Assembly: GCF_001854605.1 (NCBI RefSeq)
Contig: NZ_MKJU01000006.1
Coordinates: 389,641-453,640 of the forward strand
Source of the DNA: Pseudoalteromonas amylolytica
GTDB taxonomy: Bacteria > Pseudomonadota > Gammaproteobacteria > Enterobacterales > Alteromonadaceae
Direction: 5' to 3'
DNA length: 64,000 nucleotides
Shown here: piece after piece, positions 34,583-43,089 of the stretch
Layout of the letters: every line of letters begins with the position of its first letter
Position numbering within the stretch: position 1 is the stretch's first letter
Notes under the pieces: generated by a model
What the model was told of the DNA's origin: nothing
The model's input: the letters and a program-made list of their open reading frames with translations, nothing else
Database searches by the model: none
Program-made: the position numbers and the translations under genes

Positions 34583-35032
34583 CGCGCGGGTGATCTGCGC
34601 ATTTATCGCAGCCTAGAAGACATCAAACAGCATGAAGCCACTTGTGTGGCACAACAAAAAGTTGCGGATACTGAGTTATTTGCCAGCGCTGGTATTGCAG
34701 ACCATGAAACCTCAAGCCAAGAACAAGCCATCAAGCTACTTTTACATCCCAAAAGTCGATTTGACTGCAATATGATTGCACTGATGAACACCCAACAAGC
34801 CATGCAAGAAGCGGGTTATTCGTTAATGCGCTCGAAATGATGTCGTTTCAATTGCCCAGCACATGCCGTGTATATGGCTTTTTCAAAAGATACGCCCGAC
34901 AGTGTGGTAGCTAATTGGCAAAAAGCGCTGGATACGCTTGACAGTTCAGGGCAAAGGTTGGCCATTATTCAACAGTATGTGCCTGCTTATACGGCCGCAT
35001 TAGAGCAGCGGCTAAAGGCGTCAGTAAAATGA
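34583..35032 (+). pseudogene. 3' remnant of a family-3 solute-binding protein gene
   Basis: The frame reads RAGDLRIYRSLEDIKQHEAT ... ALMNTQQAMQEAGYSLMRSK, a TGA at 34838, then CRFNCPAHAVYMAFSKDTPD ... ALDTLDSSGQRLAIIQQYVP and a stop at 35030. The 'AVYMAFSKDTPDSVVANWQKALDTL' style is the C-terminal lobe of amino-acid-type periplasmic binding proteins (SBP_bac_3), similar in kind to the intact one at 53908-54768. The N-terminal half is missing and there is a nonsense codon, so this is a dead fragment. Confidence 0.7.
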
Positions 35033-35380
35033 TTAAATATCTAATTTTAAAACTTATTTTAATTCTGTTAGCTTTGCTCAATACCCATAAACTGCGACAG
35101 CAATCAGTGTTTATCTGTTTCGAACACACAAGGCAATGACTGTAGATAATGCGGATTATCGGAATAAAGTAATTCCTCCCATATTTTGGCTTTTCTACAG
35201 TTTTGTTCTCTTTATGTTAACAGACTCTGAACTTTGCGGTATGTCACCGTAATGTCATGTAATTGATTCTCATTCTTTCCAACAGTACCTTTTAGCTTTA
35301 GTAGCAAGTGATTAGGCATTTTACTCGTTACGCGTGGCAAATTTTAAATGTACCATTGAAGTGAATAGGAGTTCAGGAAT
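35033..35380. promoter_or_regulatory. Intergenic region upstream of the candidate pore-forming pair
   Basis: 348 bp without a supported gene. At 35261-35279 the sequence AATTGATTCTCATTCTTTC (minus strand GAAAGAATGAGAATCAATT) resembles a Fur box (GAGAATNATT core), about 100 bp before the first gene. It is a by-eye match only. Confidence 0.35.
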
Positions 35381-35740
35381 ATGAGTAGAGACGTTACTTT
35401 AACTGTTGAAAACAATACAGGCATAGCACTTATCTATGTAAAGAAACACGATACACACGGCAAATTTACTAAAAACCCACCAAAGAGAATAGAAGCAACT
35501 GGTTCATGGAAGTGCAGCAGTAGGAGTGGTGGTGCTTACGGGCCACAGGGCTATGTGCTTTACCAATTCGAAGGGCAGGATACGACGGTTAAATTTGAGT
35601 TTGATCATCCAATCGCTGCGACCAAAAGTAAATACGGCATTGTGCTTAAACCTTCAGACGCCGATTTTGAATGTGAAGAAAAGCACTCTGGTGGACACAC
35701 GCAAAAAGTGTTTTACAAACTCTATAACAAAAGTGAGTAG
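35381..35740 (+). CDS. Small beta-rich protein, aegerolysin/actinoporin-like candidate
   Basis: 119 aa without signal peptide; AGGAG ribosome site 11 nt upstream. The sequence pattern is VTLTVENNTGIALIYVKKHD, GKF, then SGGAYGPQGYVLYQFEGQ and VKFEFDHPIAATKSKYGI. A Gly-rich turn followed by 'GxVxY' and 'VxFxFDxP' strands is what small membrane-binding beta-sandwich toxins (aegerolysins, actinoporin-like cytolysins) look like, but the classic aegerolysin WDCPWGSK motif is absent. It lies 64 bp before the 729-aa MACPF-like gene in the same direction, mirroring the aegerolysin/MACPF pairs of two-component pore formers. The assignment is tentative. Confidence 0.4.
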   Translation: MSRDVTLTVENNTGIALIYVKKHDTHGKFTKNPPKRIEATGSWKCSSRSGGAYGPQGYVLYQFEGQDTTVKFEFDHPIAATKSKYGIVLKPSDADFECEEKHSGGHTQKVFYKLYNKSE

Positions 35741-35804
35741 AGCGCGGCTTTAACACGCATCTATTCGTTTTAACTACAAATACTTAATGTAAGGAATAAG
35801 CAAT

Positions 35805-37994
35805 ATGTACCCATTATATGGCGTTACCCTTGGCACTAAAGTCTATCCATTTGGCACAGTACCTACAGAAGGCTCAGATAAAGCCTCCGTTTTAAATATA
35901 AATGTGAGCAAGATGGTGAAGCAAGAAAAAGCCCACATGTACATGTCAGGACAAAGCAGCTACGTATATAAAGATCGAATCAATGAAGGGTCATTTGGTG
36001 TATCGGGGTCCTACGGTGTTTCAGGGATCAGCCAATTCAAATCATCTTTAGCGGCGTATGCGGGTAATGCGGTTGCACGGTCAAGTAAATCAATCTCAGT
36101 CGATTACTCTGCAATATCTGTTGTTGGCGTACAATATATTGATTTTGAAAACCTCAACGTGGGAAGCTTTTTAGAGAGTTTAAAAAGCTCGCCTAAAGAT
36201 TTATGTATCGACGTACTTGACGCGTATAACAACGTCATTAAAGCGGCTGGCAATTTGGATGTCGATATATTAAGTGCTTTGAAGGATCCTGATGATTACA
36301 AAGATTTTATTGAGCTAGTTAATATTTGGATAGAGCGAAGTAACACGTTTTGTCAGAAGCATGGCGATGGCATAGTGGTAGAAGTGACTTGGGGAGCGAT
36401 CAGTTGTGTACAAATGACTATGACCGCCAAAGAGAAAGCTAACTCATGGCAATATGGTGGCGAGGCAAACTTTTCTTACGCGAACCCTGTAGCATCTATC
36501 AATGTTAAAACCACCTATGCGGGTAGTAACTCTAGCAATGATGCAAAAGTGAATGTGGAGTGGCAATCTTTCTGGATTGGTTCAAAGTTAGAACATCAAA
36601 CAAACGATTGGGTTGGGAAACTGGCTGGTAAGAGCTACCAAGCGCTCGCGGAAGTTGACGTGGTGACTAAAGCGCCGAGCATGACGATAAAAGATACGCC
36701 AAAAATCCCTGATTTTGTAGAGCCTCCCGTCAGTAGTAATTTAATCGATAAAATTGACAAAATAAAAGACTTAGAAGGACTTGAAGCACTTGCGAAAGCA
36801 CAAGCCTATGAGCAAGCCAAAGCAAAAGACAAAACGCTTACGTTGACTGAATTTCTCAATCAAACAGACGAACCTTCAAACACATCTGGTATATCGAAAA
36901 CAATTGACGATATTAAAAATAACAATGTCAACACACTAGCATCAGAAGGAAAAATCGAAAGCAAGCGTGATGGTGAGCATCACTCGTTACAAGTGCTCTC
37001 TTGTTCAGCAAGTGGTTCAAGTGCGACTGCTGATAGTGTGGGTACAAGTGATTTTTTAAATATTGAAGGGTGTGTACCTCTGGGCGTGCAGATAGCGAAT
37101 TGGGCGGATCTTTTTCCTTGGTTGGCACGTGGATTTTATAACAATGTTGAAGACTTTAAGGAAATTGAGTCGTTGCAATTACGGGTTATGGTGCAAGATC
37201 TTCTAACACTAAGTAAAATTTATTATATTGCCGATAACTGTGGGATCACCGAAATAGCGAGAAAAGATACCTCGAAACCTAGCACTAAAAGTAGTCAGTT
37301 GGCAGATGCCTTTGCAAATGGTGCTGCGAAGTTACAACAACCAAACGCTGACAGGCAAAAGGTATATAAGGAACTTGGGAAGGATGCTGGCGCGATTTAT
37401 TCATTGTGGAATGAAGTGGGGTTCTTACGAAATTGTGAGCTGGGATTAGGCCTCATCAAAGGAGATAAATCAGTATCTGAAAAACTCAGTGGAACAAGTG
37501 AACGTCAATCTTATTCATTAGAGTCTTGCCTATTTGACTTCGAATCTGCCAATTATCATGCATTTAGTGATTATTATAGTTTATTGCCGCTTATTACCCC
37601 TGATCAAGATATTTGGATCTTTGGTCCTGAACAGGGTGGGCTAAGCTCTATTTATGATAATGAGGTTGTTTTTTCAAAGCCAAATAAAAAAATTAAGTAC
37701 CTATCGTTTGTCTGCGATAAAACCCGTAAGGTGTTGAGTGCGCAAGACGGCAAAGTGACCTGCTATCCAATACCTTTTTCGGCAGCCGAAGGTGATATTG
37801 AGTGGAAAGGCATGTCTGTAAGTAGCAATGTGTCATCACAACAAGGACTATTACAAAATCTAACTGAGTTGCAAAAAAGATTAAACCTTTTTAACGCATG
37901 GTCGTTCAGTAGTAGCAATTGGCCTACAGATTGGACACCAAAAAAGGCATATAATCAAAAAGATATAACTAAGCACTACATTGGGCTTATTTAA
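35805..37994 (+). CDS. MACPF-like large protein, candidate pore-forming component
   Basis: 729 aa, no signal peptide; AAGGAA ribosome site. Residues about 186-198 read HGDGIVVEVTWGA, which fits the MACPF signature (Y/W-G-x-H-F/Y-x6-G-G) in spacing, with degenerate residues, and is preceded by FCQK as expected. Before it lie a Gly/Ser-rich amphipathic stretch (GVSGSYGVSGISQF) and a helix region; after it come beta strands (EANFSYANPVASINVKTTYA). A Lys/Ala-rich coiled-coil-like piece sits at about 315-355 (LEALAKAQAYEQAKAKDK). The C-terminal about 300 residues are of unknown fold. Together with the small beta protein upstream it may form a two-component pore. Export would need a non-classical route or cell lysis. 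Confidence 0.45.
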   Translation: MYPLYGVTLGTKVYPFGTVPTEGSDKASVLNINVSKMVKQEKAHMYMSGQSSYVYKDRINEGSFGVSGSYGVSGISQFKSSLAAYAGNAVARSSKSISVDYSAISVVGVQYIDFENLNVGSFLESLKSSPKDLCIDVLDAYNNVIKAAGNLDVDILSALKDPDDYKDFIELVNIWIERSNTFCQKHGDGIVVEVTWGAISCVQMTMTAKEKANSWQYGGEANFSYANPVASINVKTTYAGSNSSNDAKVNVEWQSFWIGSKLEHQTNDWVGKLAGKSYQALAEVDVVTKAPSMTIKDTPKIPDFVEPPVSSNLIDKIDKIKDLEGLEALAKAQAYEQAKAKDKTLTLTEFLNQTDEPSNTSGISKTIDDIKNNNVNTLASEGKIESKRDGEHHSLQVLSCSASGSSATADSVGTSDFLNIEGCVPLGVQIANWADLFPWLARGFYNNVEDFKEIESLQLRVMVQDLLTLSKIYYIADNCGITEIARKDTSKPSTKSSQLADAFANGAAKLQQPNADRQKVYKELGKDAGAIYSLWNEVGFLRNCELGLGLIKGDKSVSEKLSGTSERQSYSLESCLFDFESANYHAFSDYYSLLPLITPDQDIWIFGPEQGGLSSIYDNEVVFSKPNKKIKYLSFVCDKTRKVLSAQDGKVTCYPIPFSAAEGDIEWKGMSVSSNVSSQQGLLQNLTELQKRLNLFNAWSFSSSNWPTDWTPKKAYNQKDITKHYIGLI

Positions 37995-38033
37995 AAATAG
38001 GCACTATCATCTAGTCGCTAAATCGGGCAACTA

Positions 38034-38078
38034 AAACACTGACAACGAGCAATTCAACATTGCTGCTTGTCAGTGTTT
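38034..38078. terminator. Bidirectional terminator between convergent genes
   Basis: 12-bp perfect stem AAACACTGACAA (38034-38045) / TTGTCAGTGTTT (38067-38078), with a further inner GAGCAAT/ATTGCTGC pairing. It lies between the MACPF-like gene and the convergent regulator gene. Confidence 0.75.
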
Positions 38079-38121
38079 CAGTTCATTTTACCTTACTTCT
38101 AATGGTTCAATGCTGTACTGT

Positions 38122-40272
38122 TTAATTCAATATCACCACCTCCTGATCTATACCAATAAACTGCTCAAGCAGGAGTTGTTCATTATGTAAGTCGGTCACT
38201 TTCCAAGCCGTGGGCTTAAGGGTTTTTAAGGTGCGAATAAATTGCCCGTCTAAGTTGTATTGGTTTAGGTCAAAGGTTTGCTTATCCACACTATAAATAA
38301 AACCGTTTTTCACCAATAGCGCTTTACCATTTAGTTGCGTAAGCGCCCTAGCTGGCACTAAGTTGGGCTCCAGCGCCCGGCTAAATATCTCGCCTTGTGC
38401 GGTACTATAAATGAGTTGCTTATGACTAACCCAGGCATTTTCAACGCCACCGATGTTGTAGGGTGTAAGCGTATTTGTGTTGATGTTTAACTGATACAAG
38501 TGTTTGACTAGCTTGTGTTTGATAAGCACCAGCAGTGTGCTGCTATCACGCCAGTTTAATACTGAGAATAGTGGTTGGTGGGTACTTACAAATTTACTTT
38601 CTTCTTTTAAATCAGTGCTTTTTAAATCTGGAATTTTTAAATCGTTACCTTTTATATTTGTGAGCGCCAGTTTACCGTTTTCCACCCATGCGATAGTGTG
38701 ACTATCCGCCGACCAAGCAAAATTGTGAATTTTGCTGTTATTTTCGCGATGGGTTAATTGCACCGCATTACCCGAGTCGAGCCATAACCATATTTCATCT
38801 TGCCCCGTTTGGTCGCTAATAAAAGCGATGCTTTGCCCGTTAGGCGCAAAGCGAGCCATGCGCTCTTGGGCTTGAGTGCGAGCCAAGCTTGGGTAAGGAG
38901 TGACAACGGTGTTTAGGTCAAGCTCGGTTTGTTGGGCTGTATCTGCATGCAAATAGATGCGTGCAATGTCAATGTCTTTACTACCCTGAACCGCGAGTAA
39001 AGTGCTGTTAGTTGGGTGTGGGCTCACAGAAATTAAACTTGAGCTGGGTGTGTTTACCTCGCTTACTTGGCCATCAAGTTCAATTTTGTAAAGATACTGA
39101 TTGTACACAGCAAGTAAGTACTCACCTTGAGTTGAAAACTTAGCTGTAAAAAACTGGTTTGTATCAAATTCTAACTCGGTTGTTAGCTTTGCTTGTTGCA
39201 GCAGCTGGCCAAATTTATCGAGTAAAATAAGCTGATGATGGTTGTTTCCATCGTACGCAAACAGCGCAAATTTTTTGTGGATAGGGTGATAGTCAAAATG
39301 ATAAACCGACGAGTTTTCATCACTAAACAAAGGTGTAATTTGCTTAGTCAAATCGTTGTAATGGATCAAGGTATAGTCAGTACCATCAGATTGTAAAAAG
39401 GCATATTGATGGTTAGAGAGTGCTTTGGGGTTTTTTATCTGCGTTGCTTGGCATTGATAGCGAATACTTGGCGCTTGTGACTGAGTGAGTGCTTGCGCAA
39501 AATCTAACGTCGCTAAGGTCCAACAAGTATTTTTTTGTAAGTGGCTAGAGGCTGTTTGTTCACATGTATCGTTTGCAGTAAATACCAGCTCTCTGCCATC
39601 GACAGTAAAGCTTGGCGCACCAAATTGGCCTGCACTCGCTGTCAGTTTTACTTCTTTGCCAGTGCTGAGTTCTTTGGACCAAATATGACTGTTACAACTT
39701 CCTGCATAACGGTTGAACACAATATACTGCGCGTTTGGACTATAAATGGCGTGAGACTCGTGGGCATCGGTATGCGTCAGTTCCGTGATGTGTGTGTAAT
39801 GCGAATTCGGCGTTTCTGTCCAAAATAGAGTAATAATTAACAGTAGGATAGCGATAAAAGCCGTTGCAAACACAGCGGGGGTTAGGCCAAGTAAGCGCTG
39901 ACGTTTTACGCTATGTGGTGTGCTTTGCGCACTCGGTGGACTTTGCCAAGTGACCTCACACAGCAACCGATAACCAATTTTGGGATGAGTGGCTATCACC
40001 GCTGGAGATTTAGCATCGTCCCCAAGCTCTTTGCGCAAAATGGCAATACATCGCTGTAAGGCGTTGGGCACCACCTCAGCTCCTTGCCAAACTTGTGCCA
40101 TTAAGGTTTGATGCGTGACGACTTCATTGGGGTGCTGCGCTAATACATATAATACCTTGAGTACCTTAGGCTCCATTTTAGTCTGCCGCTCACCCTGCTC
40201 AATGACTGAACGTGATAGGTCAATTTTATAATCGCGAATAGAAAAAATGGGCTGCTGTGTCATGGTGGTCAC
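38122..40272 (-). CDS. CadC-like membrane regulator with periplasmic beta-propeller-type domain
   Basis: 716 aa. N-terminal OmpR-type winged helix (EPKVLKVLYVLAQHPNEVVT; VPNALQRCIAILRKELGDDA; ATHPKIGYRLL), one membrane helix (about 127-151, LTPAVFATAFIAILLLIITL), then about 560 periplasmic residues with TolB/WD40-like repeats: YSPNAQYIVFNRYA, FTVDGRELVFTAND, FAPNGQSIAFISDQTGQDEI, WSADSHTIAWVENGK. This regulator class is common in Pseudoalteromonas and Shewanella relatives; the ligand is unknown. It converges on the MACPF-like gene and diverges from the MBL-fold gene, its more likely target. ATG at 40272, or a second one three codons on, may be the start. Confidence 0.85.
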   Translation of the reverse strand: MTTMTQQPIFSIRDYKIDLSRSVIEQGERQTKMEPKVLKVLYVLAQHPNEVVTHQTLMAQVWQGAEVVPNALQRCIAILRKELGDDAKSPAVIATHPKIGYRLLCEVTWQSPPSAQSTPHSVKRQRLLGLTPAVFATAFIAILLLIITLFWTETPNSHYTHITELTHTDAHESHAIYSPNAQYIVFNRYAGSCNSHIWSKELSTGKEVKLTASAGQFGAPSFTVDGRELVFTANDTCEQTASSHLQKNTCWTLATLDFAQALTQSQAPSIRYQCQATQIKNPKALSNHQYAFLQSDGTDYTLIHYNDLTKQITPLFSDENSSVYHFDYHPIHKKFALFAYDGNNHHQLILLDKFGQLLQQAKLTTELEFDTNQFFTAKFSTQGEYLLAVYNQYLYKIELDGQVSEVNTPSSSLISVSPHPTNSTLLAVQGSKDIDIARIYLHADTAQQTELDLNTVVTPYPSLARTQAQERMARFAPNGQSIAFISDQTGQDEIWLWLDSGNAVQLTHRENNSKIHNFAWSADSHTIAWVENGKLALTNIKGNDLKIPDLKSTDLKEESKFVSTHQPLFSVLNWRDSSTLLVLIKHKLVKHLYQLNINTNTLTPYNIGGVENAWVSHKQLIYSTAQGEIFSRALEPNLVPARALTQLNGKALLVKNGFIYSVDKQTFDLNQYNLDGQFIRTLKTLKPTAWKVTDLHNEQLLLEQFIGIDQEVVILN

Positions 40273-40484
40273 TCAATACTCTCTGGCCACAGTGTATGGG
40301 CTATTGAATTTACTGTCTAGGCTCAAATGGCTTATTAGAATAACAAGGGAAGTTTAAATAAGCTTATAAAACAAATGATTAGTTTTCATCAGCTATTAAT
40401 CAGCTATTTATAAGCATGCCTTTGTGGTGGTGTGACCATGCTTTTTGTTCACTGCGGGTGAATTATAAAAACAAAGGCAATTAT
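40273..40484. promoter_or_regulatory. Divergent promoter region, CadC-like regulator / MBL-fold hydrolase
   Basis: 212 bp between the two starts. It holds repeats of ATCAGCTATTA/ATTAATCAGC around 40387-40402 which could be part of an operator; no known motif. Confidence 0.35.
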
Positions 40485-42017
40485 ATGAAGGTGACAAATA
40501 ACATTAAGGTGTGGTGTTGGGCGGCGACCATTTTGCTATCCACCGTATGCACAACATTGCGCGCGGGTGATAAAGCCGCACAAGTGATTAATCATGCCGT
40601 GAATGCTTACGGTGGCGAAAAACTCATCCAGCTTAAAAGCATTACATTACATGACGAGCAGCTACACTTTTCACAGTGGCAAAGCGGTCATGCGCTTCAG
40701 GGGGAGATGGTCAGTTACCTGAGCGAGCAACGACTAGAATTGGCAATTGATTTTGCCAACCAGCGCAAAGTGTTTAAGCGTGCAACGATGCGATTAGTGG
40801 GGGGCCATGGCTCGGACAGTCCCACCGTGATGCACAGGCTTTATGTTGATGGCAAAGGCTACGGGGTTGATCACGCTTTAGAGCAATATAATCCTACTAA
40901 GCGAGTCAATTTTGATAATGCTGATATAGGACAAAGTAAGTGGTTAGATACGCTGATAGTTAAAAGCCTATTCGATCATAAAGCGGCGAGTAAATGGACG
41001 GATATCGCATACATTCAGGGGCAAGCTCATGATGTGTTGACTGTTCACTCTGGTACACAGCAAGAGTACACACTCTATATCAACCAAAATACCGGCTATT
41101 TAACGCGGCTACTGAAAGCCCAGCAGGGCCAGCTTGTGAGTGTGGATTTTTTAAACCATAAGCAAAGCGCAGGGTTAACTTGGGCGCAGCGGATTTTTGC
41201 TGGCACTGAACAAGGGCCGCTGCTTCATAGCAATGCAAGGCGGGTGACCTTTAATTCAGTACGCAATCACCAATTTGAGTTACCTAGCAACTACCGATTA
41301 CGTCCAAGTGACACGCCCATTGACGTATCAAAGCAGAGCATAAGAAAACTTGCTCCGGGCGTGTATTATGTAGGTAAAGAGTGGTCATACACCTTGTTTA
41401 TTGATGTTGGCGACTACTTTATCAGTGCAGGGGCTTGGCAGATGGATGAGCACAGCCAAGATTGGCAAAACAACGTGGCACTGCTTAGAGAAACAACCAA
41501 AATTGACAAACCTATCAAGCAGCATATCGTCACACATCATCACACAGATCATTTAATGGGACTAAAAGACGTGCTTGAACACGGGGCTGCATTGGTTGTT
41601 TATGCCAACGATGTCGTTGCGCTGCAAAGCTATTTAAAAATGCCACTCACCGCAGAGCAGTTAATTAAAGTCAGCAAGCAAGGCACATTGGCGGGTGGCA
41701 AAGTACAGCTGTTTGATGTACCAAATAGTCATGCCAATCACAACTTAGTGGTTTACCTTCCTGAGCAGAAAATATTGTTTAGTGAAGATATGTTCGGCAG
41801 TAGCATGCAAGTTGGCTTTGATTCCCCAAGTCGCTGGCCCGATATAGATGCCTACCACCGTCTTGCAATATTGATGAATAAAGTCGATGCGCTTGGTATT
41901 GAGGTTGAGCAGTTTGTGTCTTCGCATCATGCCAGAGTGCTCTTTGCAAGTGAGATAAAACAAGCGCAGTCAGTCCCATTAGTTAGCAAGCAAACGCTGC
42001 TAGAGCGGGTGTTTTAA
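40485..42017 (+). CDS. Exported metallo-beta-lactamase-fold hydrolase
   Basis: 510 aa from the ATG at 40485 (AAAGG 7 nt upstream, immediately followed by a signal peptide, VWCWAATILLSTVCTTLRAG). Residues about 30-275 resemble an outer-membrane-lipoprotein-sorting-like beta domain. Residues about 285-490 are an MBL domain with the zinc motif IVTHHHTDHLMGLKDVL, then VPNSHANHNLVVYLP and ILFSEDMFGSS, giving the usual His/Asp ligands, and a final SSHHARV. This two-part build is found in periplasmic MBL proteins such as SoxH-like and quinoprotein-relay enzymes. The substrate is unknown. It is divergent from the CadC-like regulator. Confidence 0.85.
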   Translation: MKVTNNIKVWCWAATILLSTVCTTLRAGDKAAQVINHAVNAYGGEKLIQLKSITLHDEQLHFSQWQSGHALQGEMVSYLSEQRLELAIDFANQRKVFKRATMRLVGGHGSDSPTVMHRLYVDGKGYGVDHALEQYNPTKRVNFDNADIGQSKWLDTLIVKSLFDHKAASKWTDIAYIQGQAHDVLTVHSGTQQEYTLYINQNTGYLTRLLKAQQGQLVSVDFLNHKQSAGLTWAQRIFAGTEQGPLLHSNARRVTFNSVRNHQFELPSNYRLRPSDTPIDVSKQSIRKLAPGVYYVGKEWSYTLFIDVGDYFISAGAWQMDEHSQDWQNNVALLRETTKIDKPIKQHIVTHHHTDHLMGLKDVLEHGAALVVYANDVVALQSYLKMPLTAEQLIKVSKQGTLAGGKVQLFDVPNSHANHNLVVYLPEQKILFSEDMFGSSMQVGFDSPSRWPDIDAYHRLAILMNKVDALGIEVEQFVSSHHARVLFASEIKQAQSVPLVSKQTLLERVF

Positions 42018-42052
42018 AGTAGCGAGCGACACTTGGCGAACATTATAACAAT

Positions 42053-42089
42053 GTTGGATGGCGTTGCTGCGCGCCTTATTCAACCTACT
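42053..42089. repeat. REP-like element, half copy C
   Basis: GTTGGATGGCGTTGCTGCGC then CTTATTCAACCTACT: the left half of the element seen complete at 28453-28530. Confidence 0.65.
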
Positions 42090-42098
42090 CACTAGCGC

Positions 42099-42365
42099 TT
42101 ACTGTTTGTTTGGCCCATCACCATCAGCTGCTTTTTTCTTAGGTTGCTCTTGCTTGGCTTTCTCAACATTTTTAAACACCGGGGGAGGAATAGGAAAGAG
42201 CGAAATTAACGGTAAAAAAGCTAACAAAATAAAGGCGCCTTTGGGCATCTTTTTGCCCCATTTTACCATGGCGAACATCGTTTTTATCACTAAGCAGGCA
42301 GCGACAATCATTAGTAAACATTGAGCAAGCGTGCTCCATAGTGTGATGGATGAAAGCATGTCCAT
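42099..42365 (-). CDS. Small membrane protein of unknown function
   Basis: 88 aa from the ATG at 42365 (AAGAGAG upstream); a longer frame to 42431 lacks a ribosome site. Two membrane segments (WSTLAQCLLMIVAACLVIKT; GAFILLAFLPLISLFPIPPP) and a Lys/Gln-rich tail ending DGDGPNKQ. Not recognised. Confidence 0.6.
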   Translation of the reverse strand: MDMLSSITLWSTLAQCLLMIVAACLVIKTMFAMVKWGKKMPKGAFILLAFLPLISLFPIPPPVFKNVEKAKQEQPKKKAADGDGPNKQ

Positions 42366-42412
42366 AAGTACTCTCTTGATTGTTGCTAAAATAGTGAAGT
42401 GAGGACGCGCAG

Positions 42413-42577
42413 TTGAAATTACAATCAACAATTAATATAAAATGTTTACAAATTAGGTCTGTAGTATTTAAAGATATTCAGGTGTTAGATATTTCCGATG
42501 AATATCGCTACATGAACGATGAGTTGCTAGATATGCTCAAGCACTCTGTTGGCAGCTGCCTACCACTGCAAAATTGA
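42413..42577 (+). CDS. Short hypothetical frame, probable 5' piece of a disrupted gene
   Basis: 54 codons from a TTG with GAGGA 7 nt upstream. It reads MKLQSTINIKCLQIRSVVFK then DIQVLDISDEYRYMNDELLD and stops at 42575. The composition is protein-like. A second same-strand piece, 42730-42849 (YELDPEVEPEDINNTNSKAS ... YYLDGWKYWR), could be its C-terminal end after invasion by the repeats between them. Neither piece matches a family I know. Confidence 0.35.
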   Translation: MKLQSTINIKCLQIRSVVFKDIQVLDISDEYRYMNDELLDMLKHSVGSCLPLQN

Positions 42578-42618
42578 ATTTAAGCGATTCAAAGTAGAGG
42601 GTAATAGTTGCGGCTACC

Positions 42619-42646
42619 GGGTGGCGACCATCGCGTGTCGCCATCC
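42619..42646. repeat. Palindrome related to the REP-like arm
   Basis: GGGTGGCGAC and GTCGCCATCC arms around CATCGCGT; similar to the GGATGGCGCC/GGCGCCATCC arms of the dispersed element. Confidence 0.5.
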
Positions 42647-42696
42647 TATATAGAGCGTTTCATAAACACACTTTGTTCGCGAAATGTCTCCTCAAA

Positions 42697-42732
42697 GTTG
42701 GATGGCGCCGCTTCGCGGCTTATCCAACCTAC
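42697..42732. repeat. REP-like element, half copy D
   Basis: GTTGGATGGCGCCGCTTCGC followed by GGCTTATCCAACCTAC; the two ends (GTTGGAT / ATCCAAC) pair, as does GCGCCGC/GCGGCTT in part. Confidence 0.7.
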
Positions 42733-42849
42733 GAGCTAGACCCAGAAGTAGAGCCTGAGGATATTAATAATACCAACAGCAAAGCGAGCAGCTTAGATAA
42801 GCCGCACGTTTTGTATTATTACCTAGATGGTTGGAAGTATTGGCGCTAA
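42730..42849 (+). pseudogene. Possible 3' fragment of a disrupted gene
   Basis: An open stretch directly abutting the REP-like half copy reads YELDPEVEPEDINNTNSKAS, SLDKPHVLYYYLDGWKYWR, stop. No start codon or ribosome site. It looks like a real protein end left after a repeat landed upstream. Confidence 0.3.
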
Positions 42850-42870
42850 TAAGGCAGTAAAAAGCTGGTT

Positions 42871-43089
42871 TTATTGGCCCTCATTTACCAGCTTTTTTAT
42901 TTTAATGGCCTTTTCAAAATGGTCCAGCTGGTGGGTTTGTATCCACCAAGTGGCGGCTTCCATCAGCAGTTCAGGGGCATCGTTTTTATTAGCAAAAAAC
43001 GCATAAAACGATAGGCCGACATTGTCTCCTTTGACGGCCATTTTTTTATCGCATACTTCAATTATTTTGGTGCGCAGGCTAGCTCGCAT
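42871..43089 (-). CDS. Small hypothetical protein at the end of the copper operon
   Basis: 72 aa from the ATG at 43089, overlapping the stop of the PepSY-ferredoxin gene by 11 nt; a longer upstream frame only runs antiparallel through that gene's coding region. Soluble, basic and helical (LRTKIIEVCDKKMAVKGDNV ... DHFEKAIKIKKLVNEGQ). No family recognised. Translational overlap suggests it is made with the PepSY proteins. Confidence 0.6.
   Translation of the reverse strand: MRASLRTKIIEVCDKKMAVKGDNVGLSFYAFFANKNDAPELLMEAATWWIQTHQLDHFEKAIKIKKLVNEGQ

Noticed and set aside
42058..42324. Plus-strand 88-codon frame opposite the small membrane protein
   Set aside because: It begins inside a REP-like element and is antisense to a better-supported gene with two membrane helices.
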